Of a DNA stretch of 64,000 nt, positions 43,457-52,855 are shown piece by piece. Each line of letters opens with the position of its first letter. Position 1 is the stretch's first letter. The translations under genes and the position numbers were made by a program. Source of the stretch: Bacteroidales bacterium UBA6377 (GTDB lineage: Bacteria; Bacteroidota; Bacteroidia; Bacteroidales; UBA932); assembly GCA_002438805.1 (NCBI GenBank), contig DJQV01000018.1, positions 128,663-192,662 on the forward strand, given 5' to 3'. The notes under the pieces were generated by a model. The model was given only the letters and a program-made list of their open reading frames with translations. It was not told the DNA's origin and ran no database searches.

Positions 43457-45597
43457 TTCTCTTTCCAGACTTTAAGGTATTCCTGTAGCGCCCACATCTC
43501 ATCACGATAGCGTGCGGCATGTGCGAAATCAAGGTCGGCGGCGGATTTCTTCATACGCCTGCGATCCTCTTCGATGAGCTTCTCCACCTGCTCGCGGGAC
43601 ATGGAGCGGATCACCGGATCCTGGAGCACAGCCGCGAGGTCGGCCTTGACATGGCCGTCGGCAAACGCCGCCCCGTCCTCACGCAATGCGGCATGGCCGA
43701 AGCCCACGGAGATGCTCCCCTTCCCGAGATCCGAAGGGTTCGGTACATATACAGGCGAGTCGTAGGAGTTGGCGGCGCTGACACGGCCCGTAGTGCCGCC
43801 GGCAAGGCTCTTTGCCAGCACATTCTGGCGCACCTGCACCTGCTTCGGGGTGATGTGGTGGAGTTCGTTGTATTCCATCTGCTTGCGGCGCCGGCGGTTG
43901 GTTTCGCGTATGGTCTCCTCCATGGACGGGGTCACGGAATCGGCGTACATTATCACGAGTCCGTTGACATTTCGGGCCGCCCTGCCCGCTGTCTGGGTCA
44001 ATGCCCTGCCGGTGCGCAGGAATCCCTCCTTGTCGGCATCGAGTATCGCCACCAGCGACACGGACGGGATGTCCAGACCCTCACGGAGGAGGTTCACCCC
44101 TACGAGCACGTCAAACAGCCCCATCTTGAAGTCCTCGATGATTTCCACGCGCTCGGCAGTGTCCACATCCGAGTGGATGTACCGCACGCGGATGCCTATC
44201 TTGCGCAGGTACTCGTCCAGTTCTTCGGCCATCCTCTTGGTGAGGGTGGTGACAAGGGTGCGTTCATCACTTTCTGCGCGTTTGCGTATCTCCTCGACCA
44301 GATCGTCCACCTGGTTCTTGGTAGGACGGACCTCGATCGGCGGATCCAGCAGGCCGGTCGGCCTGACCACCTGCTCAACTACCAGACCTCCGGACTTCTC
44401 AAGTTCGTAGTCGGCCGGGGTCGCACTGACATACACTTTCTGGCCGGTGATGGCCTCGAACTCCTCGAACTTCAGTGGCCTGTTGTCGGATGCCGCCGGG
44501 AGACGGAAGCCGTAGTCGATGAGTATCGATTTGCGTGAATGGTCTCCTCCGTACATCGCCCTCACCTGCGGGAGGGTCACATGGCTCTCGTCGATGAACG
44601 TTACGAAATCCTTGGGGAAATAGTCGATCAGGCAGAAAGGTCTCTGCCCCTCGCGGCGTCCGTCAAAATAGCGCGAGTAGTTCTCTATGCCCGGGCAATA
44701 GCCCATCTCCTTGATCATCTCAAGGTCATATTCCACCCTCTGTTTAAGGCGTTTGGCCTCAAGTTCTCGCCCCTGCTCCGTGAACACCTGCATCTGCTTG
44801 ACCAGATCGTCCTGGATCTGCGACACCGCCGCGGCGCTGCGTTCCTTGGTGGTGACGAAGTTGTTGGCAGGGTAGATGCTGATCTCGTCCAGATCTTCGA
44901 TATGGGCGCCGGTCACAGGATCTATAAGGCTCAGAGCATCCACCTCGTCCCCGAAGAACTCTATCCTCACCGCCTCGTCGGCACCGCTCAGGTAGACATC
45001 CACTGTGTCTCCGCGCACACGGAACGAGCCGCGCTTGAACTCGGCCTCGGTTCGGTTGTACAGGCCCTCGACGAGTCTGTACAGAAGCCCCGTCAGGCTG
45101 CGGGTCTCGCCCTTGCGGACAGTGACCGTCTGCGCGTGGAAATCCTCCGGGTTGCCGATACCGTAGAGGCATGATACAGAGGATATCACGATGACATCAC
45201 GCCTGCCCGAGAGCAGGGCGCTCGCGGCGCTGAGGCGCAGCTTCTCGATGCGGTCGTTGATGCTGAGGTCCTTCTCGATATAGGTGTCGCTCGAAGGGAT
45301 GTAGGCCTCCGGCTGGTAGTAGTCGTAATAGGAGACGAAATACTCGACGGCGTTGTCCGGGAAGAACGACTTGAACTCCCCGTAGAGCTGTGCCGCGAGG
45401 GTCTTGTTGTGGCTGAGTATCAGCGCCGGACGCTGGAGACGCTCGATGACGTTGGCCATCGTGAATGTCTTGCCCGAGCCGGTCACGCCGAGCAGGGTGA
45501 CATCGCTCACGCCCGACTCAAGAGCGGAGCTGAGCTGCGCTATGGCCTCCGGCTGGTCGCCCGACGGTTTATATTCTGACTGCAGATGAAATTTCAT
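43453..45597 (-). CDS. uvrB: Excinuclease ABC subunit B
   Basis: A 714-residue DNA repair helicase-like protein. Walker A is GVTGSGKT (37-44), the beta-hairpin region follows with YDYYQPEAYIPSSDTYIEKD, then the DEAD-like box IDESHVTLPQ, motifs V and VI (TAGRAARN), and the C-terminal UVR motif (about 670-710) for UvrC binding. All domains are intact. It loads onto damaged DNA after UvrA. Its stop overlaps the start of the SGNH gene and its start is 11 bases from the methyltransferase stop, so transcripts may run through from the restriction locus. Confidence 0.98.
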   Translation of the reverse strand: MKFHLQSEYKPSGDQPEAIAQLSSALESGVSDVTLLGVTGSGKTFTMANVIERLQRPALILSHNKTLAAQLYGEFKSFFPDNAVEYFVSYYDYYQPEAYIPSSDTYIEKDLSINDRIEKLRLSAASALLSGRRDVIVISSVSCLYGIGNPEDFHAQTVTVRKGETRSLTGLLYRLVEGLYNRTEAEFKRGSFRVRGDTVDVYLSGADEAVRIEFFGDEVDALSLIDPVTGAHIEDLDEISIYPANNFVTTKERSAAAVSQIQDDLVKQMQVFTEQGRELEAKRLKQRVEYDLEMIKEMGYCPGIENYSRYFDGRREGQRPFCLIDYFPKDFVTFIDESHVTLPQVRAMYGGDHSRKSILIDYGFRLPAASDNRPLKFEEFEAITGQKVYVSATPADYELEKSGGLVVEQVVRPTGLLDPPIEVRPTKNQVDDLVEEIRKRAESDERTLVTTLTKRMAEELDEYLRKIGIRVRYIHSDVDTAERVEIIEDFKMGLFDVLVGVNLLREGLDIPSVSLVAILDADKEGFLRTGRALTQTAGRAARNVNGLVIMYADSVTPSMEETIRETNRRRRKQMEYNELHHITPKQVQVRQNVLAKSLAGGTTGRVSAANSYDSPVYVPNPSDLGKGSISVGFGHAALREDGAAFADGHVKADLAAVLQDPVIRSMSREQVEKLIEEDRRRMKKSAADLDFAHAARYRDEMWALQEYLKVWKEK

Positions 45598-45608
45598 AAA
45601 GTATCCGC

Positions 45609-47159
45609 TTAAAACAATGTCGGTTCATACGAGTGACGCCTTGGCAACAATAGAGAGGACAACGCCGGTACAGCAAGGTTGAGAAGCTCTTTTGGTTCCA
45701 ACTTATGTAATCCCCCTCCATATTCACGCCCATTGATTATGAATTGCTCATTTGTAACTTCATTCAATCTTTGCCATACCTCATTGAGCAGTTCTGTGTC
45801 TGTCAAACACAGCCAGTAGTTCTCCTTTGGATACAGGAGCAAATAGACATTGGTCGTGATCGCCTCTGTCCGATTCAGGATGAAACGGAACATCTTTTTG
45901 GAAGAATCCCCACGCCCCATATATGGAACTACAAAAGGTGCAGGTTTCCTGTCTTCACAGTAATACCATATAGGCCGGTGACTGCATATATATCCTCGAT
46001 TCACACCACGCCTTACTCCTTCTTGTATATATTCCCATACGCCGGAGTATTCCGCTCTCAGTCTATCTTCTGACAAATTGCACGAGAACAGATACTGTAT
46101 TTTGGGCAATGCTATCTTGCCTTCTTCGTCTGAGGTTATTATATTCTCCTTCAGATGCCTTGGACTTGGAAGCACGGGCTTGAGAAAGTTTGCAGGTATA
46201 TGGTATTTTTCTATTGTATCCGTATCTACAATGAAAAAATCATTGTCACCCGTTGCTATTCCACGCTTAACTGTAAAAAAGTCCCCTATTTTACATTCGT
46301 CGCCGACAGAACTCTGTGTGACACCTTTTATAAACAATCTTGACCATTTATCGGATGCAGACAAACCTTGCCGATTCATCCTTATCGTTCCGGTCGGCGC
46401 ATTTACATCTTGTCCACACGAAAAGACAATACATTTTCCTGATGGTCTACTTTTTCGGAAGAAGACAACGGTCGAGCTGACAAGTGCATCTTCAAATTTC
46501 ACGTCATCAGCTTTGAACTTGTGAACCCATAAAAGATCAACACATTCAAGCAAATATTGTTTTACAGCCGTCCCATAATTCACATCCAAGAATTCCGATG
46601 GTATCAGCCAACAGGACAAAGCACCATCAGCCAACCATTTTTCAGAGAGAAGCAGAAAATAGCAATAGAGTCCCGCCAATCCCGAGATCTTTATGCCTGT
46701 ATTCTGCAGAACCTCCTTTTGCAATTTCCTTTTTGTTTCCGCATCAATATAATGATGTCTGACATAGGGCGGGTTTGCAACAAGCAAATCGAAATGTTCA
46801 TCGGTTGTTCCCTCTTTCAAAAAATCTACATTCCTTAATTCTATGTCCTCCTTAGCCCAAAGTTTCTTTGCCGGAGCATAATAATGTTCATCTATCTCAA
46901 ATCCAAGGGCATGGCCCGCTTTCTCTCCGAACACATCGCGGAACGCCACATAGAATGAGCCCAATCCAATGGAAGGCTCTATCAGACACACAACTTTTTC
47001 CCGGCAAAAGTCCTTGGCTTTATGCATTATGCTGCTTGCCAAAGAATATGGCGTGGCAAATTGCCCTTTCTCATTTCGCTCCTTTGAAGTTTTTTGCGAG
47101 TCCAATACTTTTTGCAGCCTGTCTCGTTCTGCATTATAATATGAAGTGTCGAAAGTCAT
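45609..47159 (-). CDS. Type II N6-adenine DNA methyltransferase
   Basis: A 516-residue class I methyltransferase. The AdoMet-binding motif I is IEPSIGLGSFYVAF and the catalytic motif IV is LLVANPPYVRHHY; the C-terminal half holds the target-recognition region. The order I then IV matches the gamma class, as in Eco57I-like and XamI-associated enzymes. It overlaps the restriction gene at 47156 by 4 bases, so the pair makes a type II restriction-modification system. Base composition is clearly more AT-rich than uvrB next door, suggesting acquisition. Confidence 0.88.
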   Translation of the reverse strand: MTFDTSYYNAERDRLQKVLDSQKTSKERNEKGQFATPYSLASSIMHKAKDFCREKVVCLIEPSIGLGSFYVAFRDVFGEKAGHALGFEIDEHYYAPAKKLWAKEDIELRNVDFLKEGTTDEHFDLLVANPPYVRHHYIDAETKRKLQKEVLQNTGIKISGLAGLYCYFLLLSEKWLADGALSCWLIPSEFLDVNYGTAVKQYLLECVDLLWVHKFKADDVKFEDALVSSTVVFFRKSRPSGKCIVFSCGQDVNAPTGTIRMNRQGLSASDKWSRLFIKGVTQSSVGDECKIGDFFTVKRGIATGDNDFFIVDTDTIEKYHIPANFLKPVLPSPRHLKENIITSDEEGKIALPKIQYLFSCNLSEDRLRAEYSGVWEYIQEGVRRGVNRGYICSHRPIWYYCEDRKPAPFVVPYMGRGDSSKKMFRFILNRTEAITTNVYLLLYPKENYWLCLTDTELLNEVWQRLNEVTNEQFIINGREYGGGLHKLEPKELLNLAVPALSSLLLPRRHSYEPTLF

Positions 47160-48124
47160 ACTCCTGCCTTTTTAAAATCAGTCACTCTATGTTCCCACAC
47201 CCAATCAATACCCTCGGCAGCTTCATATCCAAGATATCCACTATCAAAATATCCGCACAAAAAGAGCACGAAATCAACATTGTTACCATACGTTGACTTC
47301 AGTTGTTCTATTTTCTGCGCTTCTTCTTTTCTGCGTTTGTTGGTGTTTGTAAAATCTCCAGCCGACTTACACTCCACAAGAAGCGGCAAAGTTTTCTCAG
47401 AGCATCCGATACGCTTTATGACAACATCAATCGGCATATTAACGCCAAAACGGCTCATCTTTACCGGAACATTCAGATGATATGTAAATGTTCCTTTTCG
47501 CATTTCAGAAAATGCAGCCACCTGTTTGGATTCGACAAAAGTGTACCCTTCCGAAACGAGAAATCCACTGATCACTTTCAATTGCCTATTTTCTTGCTCA
47601 TTGCGTATTATCGGATCGGCTAGAGTTCCGCACAATCTGTCCGCAACAATGCACTCCGCAATTTTAAGTTCTTCCGAAGTAGGGCTGACATCCTTTTGAA
47701 TCCAAGAAAACAGATCTACATCAACTAATTTTTTCAAAACATAGAATATCCGATTCAGACAATACTCCTTTTCTTCTTCCGGCATTCTTTGTGGGAAACG
47801 TCCCTCTTCCATATTCTTGATGAGAGATGGTTTCACACCTGAAAACCCGATTAACCTATCACGTGCGATAGGAGGAGTCGTTGCCATCCTCAGTATCGTT
47901 ATGAGTTCCGGGTGCTCTCTCAGATGTGTTGTCGTAAAATGAAAATTATTGGTCTGATTGATGGCTCTATCAACCTGTTCCATTGCGCGTCTACGCTCTT
48001 TTGTATAAGTTGCAGGTGCGAAATTCAGAAACCACTCATTATATAATGATACCGATTGAATGGTGTCCCCTTTCCACAATTCTGTAGCTTTCCTGTTTAT
48101 TAGAATATTAGACTTTTGAGCCAT
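47156..48124 (-). CDS. Restriction endonuclease, XamI-like
   Basis: A 322-residue protein. The segment LRMATTPPIARDRLIGFSG and the lead-in LYNEWFLNFAPATYTKERR match what I know of the XamI restriction enzyme family. A PD-(D/E)XK-type catalytic core is visible as MPIDVVIKR followed by LLVECKSAG. Partnership with the overlapping adenine methyltransferase supports the call. If it is a true XamI relative the target would be GTCGAC, but specificity cannot be read from sequence alone. Confidence 0.7.
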   Translation of the reverse strand: MAQKSNILINRKATELWKGDTIQSVSLYNEWFLNFAPATYTKERRRAMEQVDRAINQTNNFHFTTTHLREHPELITILRMATTPPIARDRLIGFSGVKPSLIKNMEEGRFPQRMPEEEKEYCLNRIFYVLKKLVDVDLFSWIQKDVSPTSEELKIAECIVADRLCGTLADPIIRNEQENRQLKVISGFLVSEGYTFVESKQVAAFSEMRKGTFTYHLNVPVKMSRFGVNMPIDVVIKRIGCSEKTLPLLVECKSAGDFTNTNKRRKEEAQKIEQLKSTYGNNVDFVLFLCGYFDSGYLGYEAAEGIDWVWEHRVTDFKKAGV

Positions 48125-48195
48125 ATTTTATCTTCGTTAATTTATCGAATCACCCGATTTCCAGATACGAAGATATAAAAATAAAGGAAACGATT

Positions 48196-51100
48196 CTACA
48201 GTCCGAAATATCTTTCAAAGAATCCCTGCAGTTTTTCGATGGCGGCCTTCTTCTTTTCCTGTCTGTTGCCCCCGCAAAAGCGGGACATAGGCGGAAGTAT
48301 CTTGTCAATGTCTGTTCCCGTGGTTCTTACCTGTCCGTCCCGAAAACTGTTGTCAATAAATGCCCTTGTCTCCTGCGGTCTGAGATGCTCACTCTCTATG
48401 ATTTCTTTCAGGTCTTCGTCCTTCCGCTGCTGAACATATTCTTTCCAGCTCTTCTCTACGTCAGTATCGGCATTCACACTGCCGATGAAGTTCTCTATGA
48501 GTTCCTTCTTGCTCCTGAGCTGGATGCTTGACCCTATGGCCTTGGAAATATTGACAAGTATCTCCTTGTTTGTGCAGTTGCTGTCGTGATACTTCTGAAC
48601 AAGAAGGAGAATATAGTCAATGTTTATCTCCACCTGCCTTATAAGCTCAGTCTCAAATACAAGGTCATCATTTATGTTCTCCTTGTCGCCCGGCTTGCGG
48701 CGGCGCCATTTCTCCTGAAGGTCAAGGTAATTGCTCTGGTAATCCTGCAACTGCCTGTCCGAGAGCAGCTCTTTCCCCTCGAACTGGTCAAAAGTTGATA
48801 GTATGTTGATGGATTTGAGAAGACTTCCAAACAGGGCCACGAACCTCCGCTCGGCTTCTTCTCCAATAATAGGCTGTCCAACCGGAAACTCATTTTGCAG
48901 CTGCTCGACAAGTTCCTTATAGCCATAGCAGTGCTTCCCTTTCTCCGTGTCGTATCCGTCATAATAAGACAGGAAGTCTTTCAGCACCACGATACTGCTT
49001 GCATCCTTATCCCCGAACAGGGCAATGGCATCATCAGTAGCCTGCTGGAGATCCCTGAAACAGACTATATTGCCGAAAGTCTTGACGGAGTTCAATATCC
49101 TGTTTGTCCTTGAAAATGCCTGTATCAGTCCGTGCTGTTTCAGGTTCTTGTCCACAAACAGGGTATTGAGTGTGGTGGCATCAAAGCCGGTAAGGAACAT
49201 ATTCACCACTATCAGCAAGTCCACCTGCCTGTTCTTCATCCTCAACGACAAGTCTTTATAGTAGTTCTGGAACTTGTCGCTGGATGTGTCATAATTCGTG
49301 GAGAACATCCTGTTGTAATCCTGTATGGCTCCTTCAAGGAAATCCCTTGACTGCTGGTCAAGCTGCGTGGTGCTCTCCGGGTTCTCTTCCGCAAGTATCC
49401 CATCGACTTCTTCTTCATTTGCACCATAGCTGTATATGGTGGCTATCTTCAATCTGTGTGATTCCGGAAGATTTTCCTGTTGTTTTTTGAACTCATTGTA
49501 GTATGCCTTGGCCATAGGAATGGACGCCACTGCAAACATAGCATTGAAGCTCCTTCTCTTTGTCTTCTGGTCGAAGTGTTCAAGGATATACTGGGTTACA
49601 TTTGATATCCTTTCCGGGGAAGCCATTGCCTTCTCCCTGTCGATGGCAGAAATCTGTTCATCATTGATGCTGTCCTTCTCCTTGATGGTATTCACATAGT
49701 CAATCCTAAACGGAAGGACATTCTCGTCATTGATGGCATCCACTATGGTGTAGGTGTGAAGTTTGTCCCCGAATGCCTGCTGGGTGGTCTTCAATCTCAT
49801 ATCACCGCCGGTCCCTGCATTCTGTGCGAAGATAGGGGTGCCTGTGAAGCCGAAAAGATTGTATTTCCTGAAGTTCTTGGTGATGGCACTGTGCATCTCC
49901 CCGAAATTGCTTCTGTGGCACTCATCGAAGATTATCACCACTCTCTGCTGGAATACCGGATGGTTCCTGTTCTTCTGCACGAAGATGGAGAGCTTCTGGA
50001 TGGTGGTGATGATGATATGGTAATCGTGATAACCACCGCTTTTGTCCCTGTTCTCCAACTGTCTTTGAAGCACGGCCGTGGAAGTGTTTCCGTCAGCCGC
50101 CCCTTCCTCGAAGCGGTTATACTCCTTCATCGTCTGGTAGTCAAGGTCTTTCCTGTCCACCACGAAGAGGACCTTGTCTATATATGGAAGTCTGGATGCC
50201 AGCTGTGCAGTCTTGAAGGATGTGAGTGTCTTTCCTGAGCCTGTGGTGTGCCAGATGTATCCTCCGCCCTTGATGCTGCCGTAAAGCTTGTAATTCTCTG
50301 CAATGTTTATCCTCTGTATGATCCTTTCTGTGGCTGCGATCTGGTAAGGTCTCATCACCATAAGCATCTTCTCGCTGGTGAATACACAATACTTTGTAAG
50401 GATGCTGAGCAGGGTATGCTTGGAGAAGAATGTCTTGGTGAAGTCAAGAAGGTCAGTGATGACCTTGTTGTTGCTGTCAGCCCAGAATGATGAGAACTCG
50501 AATGAGTTGCTGGTCTTCTTCGACTTGTTCCTTCCGCCTGTCTCCTGCTCTTTGAGATGATTGGCCCTGGTGGTGTTTGAGTAATACTTGGTGTTCGTGC
50601 CGTTGCTGATGACAAATATCTGCACATACTCATACAATCCGCAGCCTGCCCAGAAGCTGTCCCTCTGGTATCTGTTTATCTGGTTGAATGCCTCTTTGAG
50701 CTGGACACCGCGCCTTTTCAGTTCTATATGCACAAGGGGAAGACCGTTTACAAGAATGGACACATCATATCTGGTGTCATAGTTCCCGCCCTCCTCGACA
50801 TACTGGTTTATGACCTGGACGAAGTTATTATGGATGTTGTCCTTGTCGAGCAGTTTGATGTTCTGGCTTTCGCCTGTGTCTCTTTTGAGAACCTGGATAT
50901 AGTCATCCTGTATCTTCTGTGTCTTGGCTACAATATCATCATTTTTGTTGGCTATGCACTCACCGAAGAACCGCTCCCATTCACTGTCTGTGAAGTGGTA
51001 GGAGTTGAGCTTTTCCAGTTGCGAGCGCAGGTTCCTGATGAGGTCGGCCTCCGTGTGGATAGGGAGATACTCATACCCCTGCTCCCCAAGGAGTCTGATG

Positions 51101-51216
51101 AACTCCTTTTCCAGATCAGCCTCGCTCTGGTAGCTTTCCGCAGGGGTAGCCACGTGGTCATATTCTGCGACCACAGTGTATTCCTGACTTTCCGCGATGA
51201 TATTGTATTGTGTCAT
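48196..51216 (-). CDS. hsdR: Type I restriction enzyme R subunit
   Basis: A 1006-residue motor and nuclease subunit. The N-terminal nuclease domain carries the PD-(D/E)XK-type LVHIELKRRG after a conserved aspartate in DVSILVNG. The SF2 translocase follows with Walker A WHTTGSGKT, the DECH box IIFDECHR, and later helicase motifs such as VNMFLTGFDA and HGLIQAFSRTNR. The C-terminal helical domain would dock on the M2S core. All parts appear intact. It lies 21 bases downstream of hsdS in the order M-S-R. Confidence 0.96.
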   Translation of the reverse strand: MTQYNIIAESQEYTVVAEYDHVATPAESYQSEADLEKEFIRLLGEQGYEYLPIHTEADLIRNLRSQLEKLNSYHFTDSEWERFFGECIANKNDDIVAKTQKIQDDYIQVLKRDTGESQNIKLLDKDNIHNNFVQVINQYVEEGGNYDTRYDVSILVNGLPLVHIELKRRGVQLKEAFNQINRYQRDSFWAGCGLYEYVQIFVISNGTNTKYYSNTTRANHLKEQETGGRNKSKKTSNSFEFSSFWADSNNKVITDLLDFTKTFFSKHTLLSILTKYCVFTSEKMLMVMRPYQIAATERIIQRINIAENYKLYGSIKGGGYIWHTTGSGKTLTSFKTAQLASRLPYIDKVLFVVDRKDLDYQTMKEYNRFEEGAADGNTSTAVLQRQLENRDKSGGYHDYHIIITTIQKLSIFVQKNRNHPVFQQRVVIIFDECHRSNFGEMHSAITKNFRKYNLFGFTGTPIFAQNAGTGGDMRLKTTQQAFGDKLHTYTIVDAINDENVLPFRIDYVNTIKEKDSINDEQISAIDREKAMASPERISNVTQYILEHFDQKTKRRSFNAMFAVASIPMAKAYYNEFKKQQENLPESHRLKIATIYSYGANEEEVDGILAEENPESTTQLDQQSRDFLEGAIQDYNRMFSTNYDTSSDKFQNYYKDLSLRMKNRQVDLLIVVNMFLTGFDATTLNTLFVDKNLKQHGLIQAFSRTNRILNSVKTFGNIVCFRDLQQATDDAIALFGDKDASSIVVLKDFLSYYDGYDTEKGKHCYGYKELVEQLQNEFPVGQPIIGEEAERRFVALFGSLLKSINILSTFDQFEGKELLSDRQLQDYQSNYLDLQEKWRRRKPGDKENINDDLVFETELIRQVEINIDYILLLVQKYHDSNCTNKEILVNISKAIGSSIQLRSKKELIENFIGSVNADTDVEKSWKEYVQQRKDEDLKEIIESEHLRPQETRAFIDNSFRDGQVRTTGTDIDKILPPMSRFCGGNRQEKKKAAIEKLQGFFERYFGL

Positions 51217-51237
51217 TATTATGCTTCTTGTCTTCTG

Positions 51238-52410
51238 TTATGCTCCTTTCCTCTTGAAGATCAAAAGTTTATCTCTGTAATACTCGTATTGCTGTCTTCT
51301 CTTTTCCATCTCCGCAGGAAGTCCGGAGGAAAGGTCGTTTGTCAGGCGGTCGAAACGGTCAAGGATGCCCGCAATCCTCTTCTGTTCTGTCATTGATGGA
51401 ATAGGAATAAGCAAATTACAGAACTTCGTCATATCAACCGATGCGAAATTGGATATATTTGTGTTGTTCTTGCACCACTCGTCAATTATGAACATATAAT
51501 AGTAAAAGAACTTTACATCTATTTCATTTTTAAGCGATTTACGAATTAAAAGATTCGTAAATCGCTGATTCGCAAGCGAATCAGCAATTAGAAGAGCGTG
51601 CTCGCCGATGGTTGCTGTTGTTGCAAGTATGAAAGAGTTGGCCTTGAACAACCCCTTCCCCTTGACACCTTTTGGGGTAATGTGCAGTATTGAGTCCGAG
51701 AGAATACGTCCATTCTGTCGAATGTCCTCCATCCTGAACCACGGAATGGTTCCTCCTTCCCAGAACTCCTTGTTTGCCTTTGACGGAGTATATCCATTTC
51801 GTATCTCAAACACTTCACTCATCTTCATCCATCTTACTTCTGCTTGATACCCCCCCCTATTGAAATTCAGGAGGTTATCAAGATAATAGTTGTATTGTTG
51901 CTTTCTTTTTTGTAGTTCTGCTTGCAGTTCTGCTTGCAGCTCTGTAAACTTATCTAATATCCTCACAATCTCCTCCTGCACCGGCAGCGGCGGTATGGGG
52001 ATTTCAAACTTGTCTATGCTTGATATATGAACGTGCGGAACACCTCCACCTTTCTTTGTAGAGTATATCTTCTCTTGAATACTGGTTAAGACATAATAGA
52101 TATACTTGGTTTTCAAAGTTTCATTCCCTTGTATTGAAAAGGCATCACAAACAAAAATGGGTTCATTCCAGTATTGAACATAGCCGGCACCAGCCCCACT
52201 TCCAGCAATGGTAATGACCTCCCCAATTCTATTTGAGACATTGCAATAAAATGCTGGTTGCCTTCCGCCAGAGATGACAGGGATATTCCCTTCTTGCATT
52301 ATGCCTTTTGTCGCGGAAGTTCCCCTTTTCATTATGGTAGCGTCACCCAGTGTTTTCCACTCCACCCCGTCAGGACAGTATTGCTGTATCAGTTCTTCCA
52401 ACTTACTCAT
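51238..52410 (-). CDS. hsdS: Type I restriction enzyme specificity subunit
   Basis: A 390-residue DNA-recognition subunit with two target-recognition domains (about 15-130 and 195-335), each followed by a coiled-coil spacer. The first spacer contains a run of near-identical tetrapeptides, TELQAELQAELQ, encoded by 12-base repeats near 51910-51950. In EcoR124-type systems a change in the number of such TAEL repeats changes the gap length in the recognition site. The second spacer ends in EMEKRRQQYEYYRDKLL, mirroring KRKQQYNYYLDNLL of the first. No second or silent hsdS gene and no recombinase is adjacent. Confidence 0.93.
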   Translation of the reverse strand: MSKLEELIQQYCPDGVEWKTLGDATIMKRGTSATKGIMQEGNIPVISGGRQPAFYCNVSNRIGEVITIAGSGAGAGYVQYWNEPIFVCDAFSIQGNETLKTKYIYYVLTSIQEKIYSTKKGGGVPHVHISSIDKFEIPIPPLPVQEEIVRILDKFTELQAELQAELQKRKQQYNYYLDNLLNFNRGGYQAEVRWMKMSEVFEIRNGYTPSKANKEFWEGGTIPWFRMEDIRQNGRILSDSILHITPKGVKGKGLFKANSFILATTATIGEHALLIADSLANQRFTNLLIRKSLKNEIDVKFFYYYMFIIDEWCKNNTNISNFASVDMTKFCNLLIPIPSMTEQKRIAGILDRFDRLTNDLSSGLPAEMEKRRQQYEYYRDKLLIFKRKGA

Positions 52411-52508
52411 TTTTCTCTCTCCAAGTGTTGTTATTCTCGTTTGGAATTCTCATATTTGTATCGGATATTTTAATCGTACGATTGAGGCGCTCGTCAAGCT
52501 TTATTTTT

Positions 52509-52541
52509 AAAGACATTTGCTTTCGGGCAAGTGTCTTTTTT
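52509..52541 (+). terminator. Intrinsic terminator on the plus strand between hsdM and hsdS
   Basis: AAAGACA-T-TTGC pairs with GCAA-G-TGTCTTT around a TTTCGG loop, and six T follow on the plus strand. On the minus strand the T-tract is poor. The hairpin is therefore placed to end rightward transcription, opposite to the hsd genes. Confidence 0.6.
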
Positions 52542-52613
52542 GTTTGGAGAAATACGGACGGATGTACTCTCAAAGGCCCGCTCTCAGCTCTCAAGCAGTT
52601 AAACATAATCGCA

Positions 52614-52760
52614 ATGATTAAGATATCCATCAATATTAAGCTTGATGAGCGCTCCTGCACAGAGTGCAAAGATGCTCACAAACCAGTTTATGTCAGAGGC
52701 CATTTCAGAATGGTCAGAGGTAAAAAGGTTTACGTGAAGGCCCACTACCGTAAACGGTAG
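52614..52760 (+). CDS. Small basic protein, hypothetical
   Basis: A 48-residue frame from an ATG at 52614 on the strand opposite to hsdM and hsdS. The product has a CxxC pair (SCTECKDAH) and a very basic tail with the repeated pattern VYVRGHFR and VYVKAHYRKR. The two tail repeats suggest a real nucleic-acid-binding or structural peptide. A 9-bp GC-rich hairpin (GGAGCCGCC / GGCGGCTCC, about 52794-52820) follows the stop. The longer plus-strand frame from 52350 runs inside hsdS and is not favoured. The rest of 52411-52855 holds only hairpins. Confidence 0.45.
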   Translation: MIKISINIKLDERSCTECKDAHKPVYVRGHFRMVRGKKVYVKAHYRKR

Positions 52761-52855
52761 GCCCACGGCCTTGTCTGCATACCCGTCCGTATCGGAGCCG
52801 CCTACCCTAAAGGCGGCTCCGTCATTCCCTTTCATTCTGAAATGGCACAGAGACA

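Noticed and set aside
41780..43510. A 576-codon plus-strand open frame
   Set aside because: Antisense to both SGNH genes, no recognisable domain, and composition typical of a shadow frame.
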